A stretch of 5,106 bases of DNA from Thermoplasmata archaeon (GTDB lineage Archaea > Thermoplasmatota > Thermoplasmata > Thermoplasmatales > Thermoplasmataceae): assembly GCA_021799755.1 (NCBI GenBank), contig JAJYZU010000087.1, positions 1-5,106 on the forward strand. Direction: 5' to 3'. The notes under the pieces were generated by a model. The model worked only from the letters and a program-made list of their open reading frames with translations, made no database searches and was not told the origin of the DNA. The translations under genes and the position numbers were made by a program. This document shows, in pieces, positions 1-4,733 of the stretch; the stretch's first letter is position 1; the number at the start of each line of letters is the position of its first letter.

Positions 1-612
1 CGGATCAAGTTTCAATGCCTCGCACAACCCTTCCTTTATGCTGTGCACAGACTGGGTAGATATCCATACGTTGAGCTTTCTGCCATCGAAATTAGCTATT
101 ATCCCTCTGGGTTCAATGGGATTGGTTGCTATCCTTCTGTTGACAAATGTATCTTCCAGAACAAGAGCAGATTTGACGTCGTCAAAATCACTTCCCCTGA
201 AGCCCTCTAAAAGAATATTGCTCTGGGTTCCATGATGAATTGGAGGTGCCGTCGCAGCACTCTGGAAATCCATAACCGGTTTCAGAGGCTCATAGCCCAC
301 ATCCACTGAATTGAGTAAATCCTCCGAAGCATACCTGTCTTTTGCAAAAACTGCTGCCACAGCCTCACCAACATAGTTTACCTGCCCCGCTGCAAAGACA
401 GGCTGGATAAGGGATGCTCTGCCGGCCACAGCCCCCTCTCCAACCGAAGCCATCTTTGCCTTGAGATCGAGATAACTCATTCCGCCCTCTATGCTGGTGA
501 TTCTGGCTCTTGCATAAGGGCTCCTGACCACGGACATGTAAAGCATATCTGGCAGGACAATGTCGTCCACAAACGTTCCTTTTCCTTCCACAAACAATCT
601 GCTGTCATACAT
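1..612 (-). CDS. Molybdopterin-binding large subunit of a xanthine oxidase/CO dehydrogenase-family hydroxylase (N-terminal part, runs off the window)
   Basis: This is the catalytic subunit that would hold the molybdopterin cofactor and the substrate site; only the first 204 residues are here, against roughly 700-800 for the family. Seen: an N-terminal GKGTFVDDIVLPDMLY block followed by VRSPYARARI (residues 11-39), then YVGEAVAAVFAKDR and VDVGYEPLKPV (about 80-113), and the NPIEPRG stretch near residue 164, in the order found in the aldehyde oxidase/xanthine dehydrogenase a/b-hammerhead domain and the start of the Mo-binding domain. The ATG at 612 is chosen because an in-frame TGA lies only two codons upstream (621-619) and a GGATGATG Shine-Dalgarno-like site sits about 8 bases before it. 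The N-terminus is therefore shorter than in many relatives. It is third in a medium-small-large operon, 23 bases after the iron-sulfur subunit. Family assignment is firm; the substrate (CO, glyceraldehyde or another aldehyde, a purine) is not determinable because the active-site loop lies outside the window. Confidence 0.92.
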   Translation of the reverse strand, partial: MYDSRLFVEGKGTFVDDIVLPDMLYMSVVRSPYARARITSIEGGMSYLDLKAKMASVGEGAVAGRASLIQPVFAAGQVNYVGEAVAAVFAKDRYASEDLLNSVDVGYEPLKPVMDFQSAATAPPIHHGTQSNILLEGFRGSDFDDVKSALVLEDTFVNRRIATNPIEPRGIIANFDGRKLNVWISTQSVHSIKEGLCEALKLDP

Positions 613-619
613 GTTAAAT

Positions 620-627
620 CATCATCC
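620..627 (-). promoter_or_regulatory. Ribosome binding site of the large-subunit gene
   Basis: Reading on the minus strand, GGATGATG lies in the 23-base gap between the small-subunit stop and the ATG at 612. It partly matches the archaeal Shine-Dalgarno consensus GGAGGTGAT, with about 7-8 bases of spacing. Together with the in-frame stop just upstream of the ATG it fixes the start of the large subunit. Confidence 0.5.
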
Positions 628-635
628 AAATACTA

Positions 636-1148
636 TCAGACCTGCGAAGGCTTGACCTTCTGTTTCTGATCGTCCTCGTTTTCCATCAGTTTGGCGGCAT
701 ACTGAATGGATTCCACAATGCTCTGGTATCCTGTGCACCTGCACAGGTTGCCCGAAAGGTTTCTGCGTATCTGTTCCTCGGTCGGATCCTTGTACTTCCT
801 CAACAGCCACAGAGATGTCATAAGCATCCCTGAAGTGCAGTACCCGCATTGAAGTCCATGTTTCTCCAGAAATGCCTTCTGCAATGGATGAAGTTCTCCA
901 CCTGTAGAAAGCCCTTCCACGGTGCTGATCTCCTTGCCATCAGCCTGCACCGCAAGGACAGTGCATGATTTTACAGCTTTACCGTTCATTAATACTGTGC
1001 ATGCACCGCAGTTTGAGGTGTCGCACCCTACATGGGTACCTGTGAGTCCAAGATCCTCCCTGAGATAATGAACGAGCAGCTTTCTCGGTTCGACGTCAGA
1101 CTGGTATTCCTTTCCGTTAACCCTGACTTTGATACTAACCATATCCAT
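636..1148 (-). CDS. 2x[2Fe-2S] small subunit of the molybdenum hydroxylase (CoxS/CutC type)
   Basis: This electron-transfer subunit passes electrons from the molybdenum site to FAD through two [2Fe-2S] clusters. The 170-residue length fits the family (about 160-170). Seen: a plant-type ferredoxin N-terminal half with Cys42, Cys47, Cys50 and Cys62 (GCDTSNCGACTV), and an all-helical C-terminal half with Cys101, Cys104, Cys136 and Cys138 (LQCGYCTSGM and NLCRCTGY), so all eight cluster ligands are present. The CDTSNCGAC form resembles CoxS-type small subunits. The ATG at 1148 directly follows the TAA of the FAD subunit, suggesting coupled translation; Met3 (1142) is a possible alternative start. 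The C-terminal tail after residue 155 is charged and of low complexity (ENEDDQKQK) and probably disordered. It is a separate chain and not fused to the other subunits, unlike eukaryotic xanthine dehydrogenase. Confidence 0.96.
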   Translation of the reverse strand: MDMVSIKVRVNGKEYQSDVEPRKLLVHYLREDLGLTGTHVGCDTSNCGACTVLMNGKAVKSCTVLAVQADGKEISTVEGLSTGGELHPLQKAFLEKHGLQCGYCTSGMLMTSLWLLRKYKDPTEEQIRRNLSGNLCRCTGYQSIVESIQYAAKLMENEDDQKQKVKPSQV

Positions 1149-2021
1149 TTATGCCACATCCGCCCTTTCCACAGCCTTATCCACGGCCTTAATCGCCACC
1201 CTGTGGAGAATCTTCCGCTTAAATTCCACAGATCCGAAAACGTCCGGGGAGAATTCAGAATATTCTTCAGTTAATTTCCCAAGCTCCTCCGGAACGCTGT
1301 CCTCGAATTTCTTTCCGATGAGGAACTTTTCAGCATTGACCGCCTTCAGAGGTTTAGGACCCACGGACGTCAATCCAATTCCAGCCTGCATTATTGTCCC
1401 TTCCTCGTCTATTGTAATCTGCGCAGCCACTGCAGCGATTGAGAAGTCTCCGGCACTTTTCTTCTCCTTCGCATAACAGCCGGAGGTGTGATCAGCGGGC
1501 TTTGGAATTATTATTTCTTTGAGTATTTCTCCGCTTTTCAGAGCGGTGGTGTATGAATCAACGAAGAAGTCTTCTGCCTTTATCCTTCTGTCTCCTTTGC
1601 TGCTTCCTGCGACAAATTGGGCCTGCAGTGCAATCATAACTGCTGGCATGTCGTTGGAAGGGTCTCCATGGCTGATGTTTCCGCCAACAGTTCCCCTGTT
1701 CCTGACGAGCGGATCAGCTACTCTGGATGCGGCGTCCCATATTATAGGGTACCTTGTCTTGATCAAGGGGCTGTCCTCCAGATCCGACATGGTGGTAAGC
1801 GCTCCAATCTTCAGGCTGTTTCCAGAATCGTTCACGTAAACAAGATCCTCCATCTCGGAGATATCCACCAGATACGGCACAGATGTGAATCTCAATTTGA
1901 GCAGCGGTATGAGGCTCTGACCTCCGGCAAGCACTTTCGCCTCGCCTTCATGTTCGTCAAGTATCTCATATGCTTCCTTGAGACTCCTGGGGACGTAATA
2001 GCCAAATGATTCTGGAGTCAT
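1149..2021 (-). CDS. FAD-binding medium subunit of the molybdenum hydroxylase (CoxM/CutB type)
   Basis: This 290-residue flavoprotein subunit receives electrons from the iron-sulfur subunit and passes them to the terminal acceptor; the length matches CoxM-type proteins (about 290). Seen: the two FAD-binding signatures of the family, AGGQSLIPLLKLR (residues 32-44) and RNRGTVGGNISHGDPSNDMPA (107-127), then GDFSIAAVAAQI near residue 191 and a C-terminal domain of the CO dehydrogenase flavoprotein type, ending in helices. It is the first gene of the operon. The ATG at 2021 is supported by a TATA-like element centred about 24 bases upstream with no Shine-Dalgarno between them, as expected for a leaderless archaeal mRNA. 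Its TAA abuts the ATG of the small subunit. No signal peptide or Tat motif is seen, so the complex is probably cytoplasmic. The family is certain; the electron acceptor is unknown. Confidence 0.96.
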   Translation of the reverse strand: MTPESFGYYVPRSLKEAYEILDEHEGEAKVLAGGQSLIPLLKLRFTSVPYLVDISEMEDLVYVNDSGNSLKIGALTTMSDLEDSPLIKTRYPIIWDAASRVADPLVRNRGTVGGNISHGDPSNDMPAVMIALQAQFVAGSSKGDRRIKAEDFFVDSYTTALKSGEILKEIIIPKPADHTSGCYAKEKKSAGDFSIAAVAAQITIDEEGTIMQAGIGLTSVGPKPLKAVNAEKFLIGKKFEDSVPEELGKLTEEYSEFSPDVFGSVEFKRKILHRVAIKAVDKAVERADVA

Positions 2022-2040
2022 GATTGTCTAGCCCAATATG

Positions 2041-2053
2041 ATATTTAAGAAAT
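2041..2053 (-). promoter_or_regulatory. TATA/BRE promoter of the molybdenum hydroxylase operon
   Basis: On the minus strand this reads ATTTCTTAAATAT. The A/T-rich TTAAATAT core (2048-2041) is centred about 24 bases before the ATG at 2021, so transcription starting at the usual archaeal distance would begin at or next to the start codon. No Shine-Dalgarno site is present in this interval, which supports a leaderless transcript. The assignment rests on position and composition only. Confidence 0.55.
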
Positions 2054-2135
2054 TTGATCTGAGTTCATTCCAATCATTGATCATGACCGGGGAAGCAGTT
2101 CGCTATGTTTTGAATTGATAAGAGAATTTCCTGAA

Positions 2136-2146
2136 GTCTAGTAGAC
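2136..2146. promoter_or_regulatory. 11-bp inverted repeat upstream of moaC, possible operator
   Basis: GTCTAGTAGAC is a perfect inverted repeat of 5-base arms around one central base. It lies 16 bases upstream of the moaC TATA box, where an archaeal activator or repressor could act. The related string GTCTAG recurs at 2026-2031, between the TATA box and the start codon of the divergent hydroxylase operon. A shared regulator is an inference; the motif is short enough to arise by chance. Confidence 0.25.
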
Positions 2147-2159
2147 GATATGGCGAATG

Positions 2160-2170
2160 TTGTTTATATT
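2160..2170 (+). promoter_or_regulatory. TATA-box promoter of the moaC-moaB operon
   Basis: The core TTTATATT (2163-2170) is centred about 25 bases upstream of the ATG at 2191, the normal archaeal distance from TATA box to transcription start. This predicts a leaderless moaC mRNA. It also argues against the in-frame TTG at 2173, which would lie upstream of the transcription start. Confidence 0.6.
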
Positions 2171-2190
2171 GTTTGAAAGCATGCAACGTT

Positions 2191-2631
2191 ATGATAGATA
2201 TATCCTCGAAGGAGATTGTTGAAAGGACCGCCACAGCAAGCGGATATATCAGGTTGCAGGAATCAACTGTCAGGAGTATTAATGAGAAAGCGGTGAAGAA
2301 AGGTGATGTCCTTGAAACTGCCAGGGTTGCAGGTATAAGCGCTGCAAAGAGGACATGGGATCTGATCCCGTACTGCCACCAGATCCCGATCTCATCAGTA
2401 AATGTGGAATTCGATGTTTCCAGTAATGGCATAAAGACCTCATGCACAGTCAAGGCAACATACAGAACGGGAGTTGAGATGGAGGCCGTCAACTGCGTCG
2501 AGATTGCTCTCCTCGCCATATGGGACATGGTAAAATATCTTGAAAAAGACAAGGAGGGGCAATATCCAAATACTGAAATTTCTTCAGTGAAGGTGGATAG
2601 CAAAAAGAAGGTGAGAATCGATGATTCATGA
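2191..2631 (+). CDS. moaC: MoaC, cyclic pyranopterin monophosphate synthase
   Basis: MoaC converts 3',8-cyclo-GTP, made by MoaA, to cyclic pyranopterin monophosphate, the first stable intermediate of Moco synthesis. The protein is 146 residues from the chosen start (about 160 in E. coli). Seen: the N-terminal MIDISSKE and RTATASGYI block, KKGDVLETARVAGISAAKRT with the catalytic-type Lys37, LIPYCHQIPIS with His63 (counterpart of PLCHPL), and TGVEMEAVNCVEIALLAIWDMVK with Glu96, Glu98, Asp112 and Lys115, matching the conserved active-site residues of the family. The ATG at 2191 is preferred over the in-frame TTG at 2173 because it sits about 25 bases after a TATA box and begins exactly where the conserved MvDvS motif starts. 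It is first in a two-gene operon and overlaps the next gene by 11 bases. It diverges from the molybdenum hydroxylase operon. Confidence 0.96.
   Translation: MIDISSKEIVERTATASGYIRLQESTVRSINEKAVKKGDVLETARVAGISAAKRTWDLIPYCHQIPISSVNVEFDVSSNGIKTSCTVKATYRTGVEMEAVNCVEIALLAIWDMVKYLEKDKEGQYPNTEISSVKVDSKKKVRIDDS
2608..2614 (+). promoter_or_regulatory. Ribosome binding site of moaB
   Basis: AAGGTGA lies inside the 3' end of moaC, six bases before the ATG at 2621, and matches the GGTGA core of the archaeal Shine-Dalgarno consensus. It supports this start over the downstream in-frame Met14 (2660). An internal operon gene with a leader signal contrasts with the leaderless first gene. Confidence 0.6.
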
Positions 2632-3100
2632 TGAGGGCGAAAAACTCAGTCTCAAGTTTATGATAGTCACTGTTTCTGACACCAGAACAGAGGAGACAGA
2701 TATTTCCGGGAAGATCATGAGTGAGTTTATTTCATCTTCAGGCAGAGAAGCTCATCGATCCATAATCCGCAACGATCCCTCAATGATTGAGAAGCTGCTT
2801 TCAAGAGAACATGGCCATTATGACGTTTTCATTTTCATAGGCGGAACTGGCCTTGGAAAGCATGACATAACCTCAAGGACAATCAGGAAGCTCGGTGAGA
2901 GAGAGATATCGGGATTTGGTGAGCAATTCAGGAGGGCGGGCCTGGAGGATAATAAATATTCAATACTCTCTGATGCATCAATGTTCCTGTACAACGGCAA
3001 GATGGTTTTTTCCCTGCCCGGATCAGAGGATGCCCAGAGAACTGCGTTCCAAATTATCAACAGCATAGTTGATCATGCATATCATGAAATAAACAGATGA
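2621..3100 (+). CDS. moaB: MoaB/MogA-type molybdopterin adenylyltransferase
   Basis: Members of this family adenylylate molybdopterin with ATP, preparing it for molybdate insertion by MoeA; in archaea the MoaB-type protein is thought to do what MogA does in bacteria. The 159-residue protein is a single MoCF-like domain. Seen: MIVTVSDTR (14-22), DISGKIM (27-33), FIGGTGLGKHDITSRTIRKL (72-91) with the conserved Asp82 of the GGTG....DxT loop, GFGEQFRRAG (98-107), and the phosphate-binding-type LPGSEDA (132-138). The usual Arg before the loop Asp is His81 here, preceded by Lys80. The start overlaps the end of moaC by 11 bases with a GGTGA site upstream, so the two genes are almost certainly co-transcribed. 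The stop lies 9 bases from that of the convergent MobA-like gene. The choice between MoaB and MogA naming is by convention. Confidence 0.92.
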   Translation: MIHDEGEKLSLKFMIVTVSDTRTEETDISGKIMSEFISSSGREAHRSIIRNDPSMIEKLLSREHGHYDVFIFIGGTGLGKHDITSRTIRKLGEREISGFGEQFRRAGLEDNKYSILSDASMFLYNGKMVFSLPGSEDAQRTAFQIINSIVDHAYHEINR

Positions 3101-3109
3101 TCTGCATCT

Positions 3110-3682
3110 TCACCTTTCGCTTTCGTCCGGATTCCTTAATTTTTCTGACAGGTATTTTTCAAGATCTGCAGGGTGGTTTATGTTTAAGAAACAGTCCGAC
3201 TGATCCGGTGAAACCTTGATCAGATCTGCGTTTCTCTCAACAAATCCGTGAAGTGATCTCCCGCCTTCATCTATGTATCTTCCGAAATCCTGGAGTATTG
3301 AGGATGAATAAATACAGTGAAGAGTCTGCAGTTTCCCGTCAGAAGTGACCGGGCAGAGTGACCTGCCTTCAAACGCTTTCACCATGTTCCGGATGAGATC
3401 CGGGCAGATCGCCGGCATATCGCCCGCGAAGGCAAATATGTCGCCAAAGATAGAGACTGCATTGAAAACTGAATTAACGATGATTCCCTCTGAATTGTCC
3501 TTCTCAATTCTTCCATATCCGGATTGGAATGATGGGTCCTTGGAGAATATTATGACCTGATCAAACAGCCCGAGACTGCAGAGTTTTATCGTTAACCCCT
3601 CTGTCAGACCAGATCCGTTAACCAGAGCACTATGTTTCCCCGGAAAGCGCTCACTTTTCTTAACAAATATGACGGCTATCAT
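3110..3682 (-). CDS. MobA-like molybdopterin nucleotidyltransferase with an unusual N-terminus
   Basis: The 190-residue protein has the size of MobA, which joins GMP to molybdopterin; related MocA uses CTP. Seen: FAGDMPAICPDLIRNMV (85-101), with Asp88 as probable metal ligand as in the GD(T/M)P motif of MobA; PVTSDGKLQTLHCIYSSSIL (111-130), like the MobA stretch before the C-terminal part; GGRSLHGFVE (140-149); and FLNINHPADLEKYL (165-178), the typical MobA C-terminal motif. The N-terminal nucleotide loop, normally LAGGxSxRMGxDK in MobA or AAGxSxRMG in MocA, is instead FVKKSERFPGKHSAL (6-20), closer in appearance to the R-(F/L)-PGK loop of cytidylyltransferases such as NeuA/SpsF. The base specificity therefore cannot be assigned. 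The ATG overlaps the stop of the E1-like gene (ATGA, 3682-3679), indicating translational coupling in the Moco operon. A role in Moco maturation is likely; guanylyl versus cytidylyl transfer is open. Confidence 0.78.
   Translation of the reverse strand: MIAVIFVKKSERFPGKHSALVNGSGLTEGLTIKLCSLGLFDQVIIFSKDPSFQSGYGRIEKDNSEGIIVNSVFNAVSIFGDIFAFAGDMPAICPDLIRNMVKAFEGRSLCPVTSDGKLQTLHCIYSSSILQDFGRYIDEGGRSLHGFVERNADLIKVSPDQSDCFLNINHPADLEKYLSEKLRNPDESER
3140..3159 (+). terminator. T-rich probable terminator of the moaC-moaB transcript
   Basis: Two runs of five T (3140-3144 and 3155-3159) lie 40-60 bases after the moaB stop on the plus strand, inside the 3' end of the convergent MobA-like gene. Oligo-T runs are the usual archaeal termination signal, and no hairpin is evident. 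With only 9 bases between the two stops, termination must fall within the opposite gene. Confidence 0.35.
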
Positions 3683-4413
3683 AAACGTCCACAGACAGGA
3701 CAGACTTTGCTGCGCTCATTATGTATCCTCTCAATGCTGTAATTCCAGAGGTCCACGTATATTATGTCCCCGTCCACCTGTTCTCCCATAAGTATTTTCA
3801 GGGCGAGAGAAAATGCCATGGAACTGACGGTTGCAGGGGCAGACGACAGTATCCCTGACTGTGCACAACCCACGTTCTCCCCCCCGCTTTCAGGATATCC
3901 CAGACAGGAAATGCAGGAAGTCACGCCCGGTATCACGGCCTTGAAGGTACCGAAGGTCTCGTTTGCTGCGGTCATGATCCATGGTATTCTGTTCTCCACA
4001 GAATACCTGTTGATAATGTTCCGGACAGAGAAATTGTCTGTTCCGTCGAATATGAGGTCTGGAGTACCGATGATGGATCTGTTGGACTCTGTCACTTTCT
4101 CATTGATCGGTTCAACCTCCACATTATGGTTGACGGCATTGAGTCTCTTCAGCAGAGCTTCAGACTTAAGGATGCCCAGATCTGACTCCTGATATACTAT
4201 CTGCCTTTGCAGATTTGTCATGGATACTGTGTCATAATCAATTATTGTCAACTTTCCTATACCGGTCCTTGCGAGGAGCTCCGCAGCCATCCCGCCAGTT
4301 CCCCCAAGTCCCACAACGGTTACCCATGATGATGAGATTTTCCTCTGCCCGTCCATTGAAATATTTCCCAGCGATACATTGCCAAGATATCTGTCAATTT
4401 CGAGTCCTCTCAT
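3679..4413 (-). CDS. moeB: E1-like MoaD/ThiS-activating adenylyltransferase (MoeB/ThiF/UbaA family)
   Basis: E1-like enzymes of this family use ATP to adenylate the C-terminal Gly-Gly of a ubiquitin-fold sulfur carrier such as MoaD. The 244-residue length fits MoeB/ThiF (about 245-250). Seen: VVGLGGTGGMAAELLARTGIG (33-53), the nucleotide-binding loop; IIDYDTVSMTNLQRQ (57-71) with Asp59/Asp61 and Arg70; Lys83; DGTDNFSVRNIIN (123-135) with the catalytic-type Asp126; and a zinc site of two CxxC pairs, Cys167/Cys170 and Cys238/Cys241. Cys183 (NVGCAQSG) lies where ThiF and Uba4 have their reactive cysteine. The following helix reads SSAPATVSSMAFSLALKIL, less conserved than the usual G..QA.E..K pattern. 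No rhodanese domain is fused. It lies 74 bases after moaD and overlaps the MobA-like gene by four bases. Context favours MoaD as substrate, but ThiS or other archaeal ubiquitin-like partners are possible. Confidence 0.92.
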   Translation of the reverse strand: MRGLEIDRYLGNVSLGNISMDGQRKISSSWVTVVGLGGTGGMAAELLARTGIGKLTIIDYDTVSMTNLQRQIVYQESDLGILKSEALLKRLNAVNHNVEVEPINEKVTESNRSIIGTPDLIFDGTDNFSVRNIINRYSVENRIPWIMTAANETFGTFKAVIPGVTSCISCLGYPESGGENVGCAQSGILSSAPATVSSMAFSLALKILMGEQVDGDIIYVDLWNYSIERIHNERSKVCPVCGRL

Positions 4414-4414
4414 T

Positions 4415-4477
4415 TTAATGCCATCCCGGCTCCACTGCCTTGGACATGCTTGGTGTACCGTATCCCTTCGATCTCAT
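4415..4477 (-). CDS. Possible 20-residue small reading frame between moaD and moeB
   Basis: Almost the whole 74-base gap between moaD and moeB is taken by one short frame, beginning MRSKGYGTP and ending AVEPGWH, whose TAA stop is one base from the moeB ATG. No similarity to a known family is recognised. A GGTGG string at the end of moaD lies about 14 bases upstream of its ATG, farther than an ideal Shine-Dalgarno. It could be a leader peptide coupling translation to moeB, or simply a chance frame in a spacer of this size; the second is at least as likely. Confidence 0.2.
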   Translation of the reverse strand: MRSKGYGTPSMSKAVEPGWH

Positions 4478-4487
4478 AATGAATGTC

Positions 4488-4733
4488 TCATCCACCACTG
4501 ACTGGTGGAAATACGGCTATTATATCGTCTGGAGACATTTTCACGTTATCATCTGCAAACTGTTCGTTGCGTGCCACAATGAGTGTGTTTTCGTAGCTTG
4601 ACATGCCGGGATGCAGGCTGAGAATACTCCTCTTGAGATCTCTCACCGTGGAGCCGGAAACTATCTCTATTTCTTCCTCTTCCATGCCTGCTATCTCCCT
4701 AAACCTGGCGAAGTACTTCACTTTCAACAACAT
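4488..4733 (-). CDS. moaD: MoaD, ubiquitin-fold sulfur carrier subunit of molybdopterin synthase
   Basis: MoaD carries a C-terminal thiocarboxylate that supplies the dithiolene sulfurs of molybdopterin together with MoaE. The chosen frame gives 81 residues, the normal size. Seen: MLLKVKYFARFREIAG (1-16), the typical first beta strand and LFARLRE-like segment; SGSTVRDLKRSI (26-37); LIVARNEQFADDNVKMSPDDIIAVFPPVSGG (51-81), ending in the essential Gly-Gly. The ATG at 4733 is chosen because a GGAGG site (4745-4741) lies seven bases upstream and the MoaD fold begins exactly there; the frame stays open to 4940, but that extension would be out-of-frame moaA sequence. It overlaps moaA by 35 bases, suggesting coupled translation. 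The E1-like enzyme that would activate it follows in the operon; its usual partner moaE is not in the window. Archaeal proteins of this type may also act as protein modifiers (SAMPs). Confidence 0.93.
   Translation of the reverse strand: MLLKVKYFARFREIAGMEEEEIEIVSGSTVRDLKRSILSLHPGMSSYENTLIVARNEQFADDNVKMSPDDIIAVFPPVSGG

Noticed and set aside
622..849. A 75-codon minus-strand frame overlapping the iron-sulfur subunit gene
   Set aside because: It is a different frame on the same strand within a gene holding all eight cluster cysteines; no motif or independent start signal supports it.
1617..2009. A 130-codon plus-strand frame opposite the FAD subunit
   Set aside because: Antisense shadow of a gene with clear FAD-binding motifs; its translation shows no family signature.
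2078..2083. TGATCA palindrome in the divergent control region
   Set aside because: Six-base palindromes of this composition are common by chance and this one has no partner or fixed distance to either promoter.
2103..2603. A 166-codon minus-strand open frame opposite moaC
   Set aside because: It lies almost wholly antisense to a well-supported moaC, has no recognisable motif, and no promoter or ribosome binding site was seen for it.
3764..4192. A 142-codon plus-strand frame opposite the E1-like gene
   Set aside because: Antisense shadow; the minus-strand gene has nucleotide-binding, Asp and zinc motifs in full.
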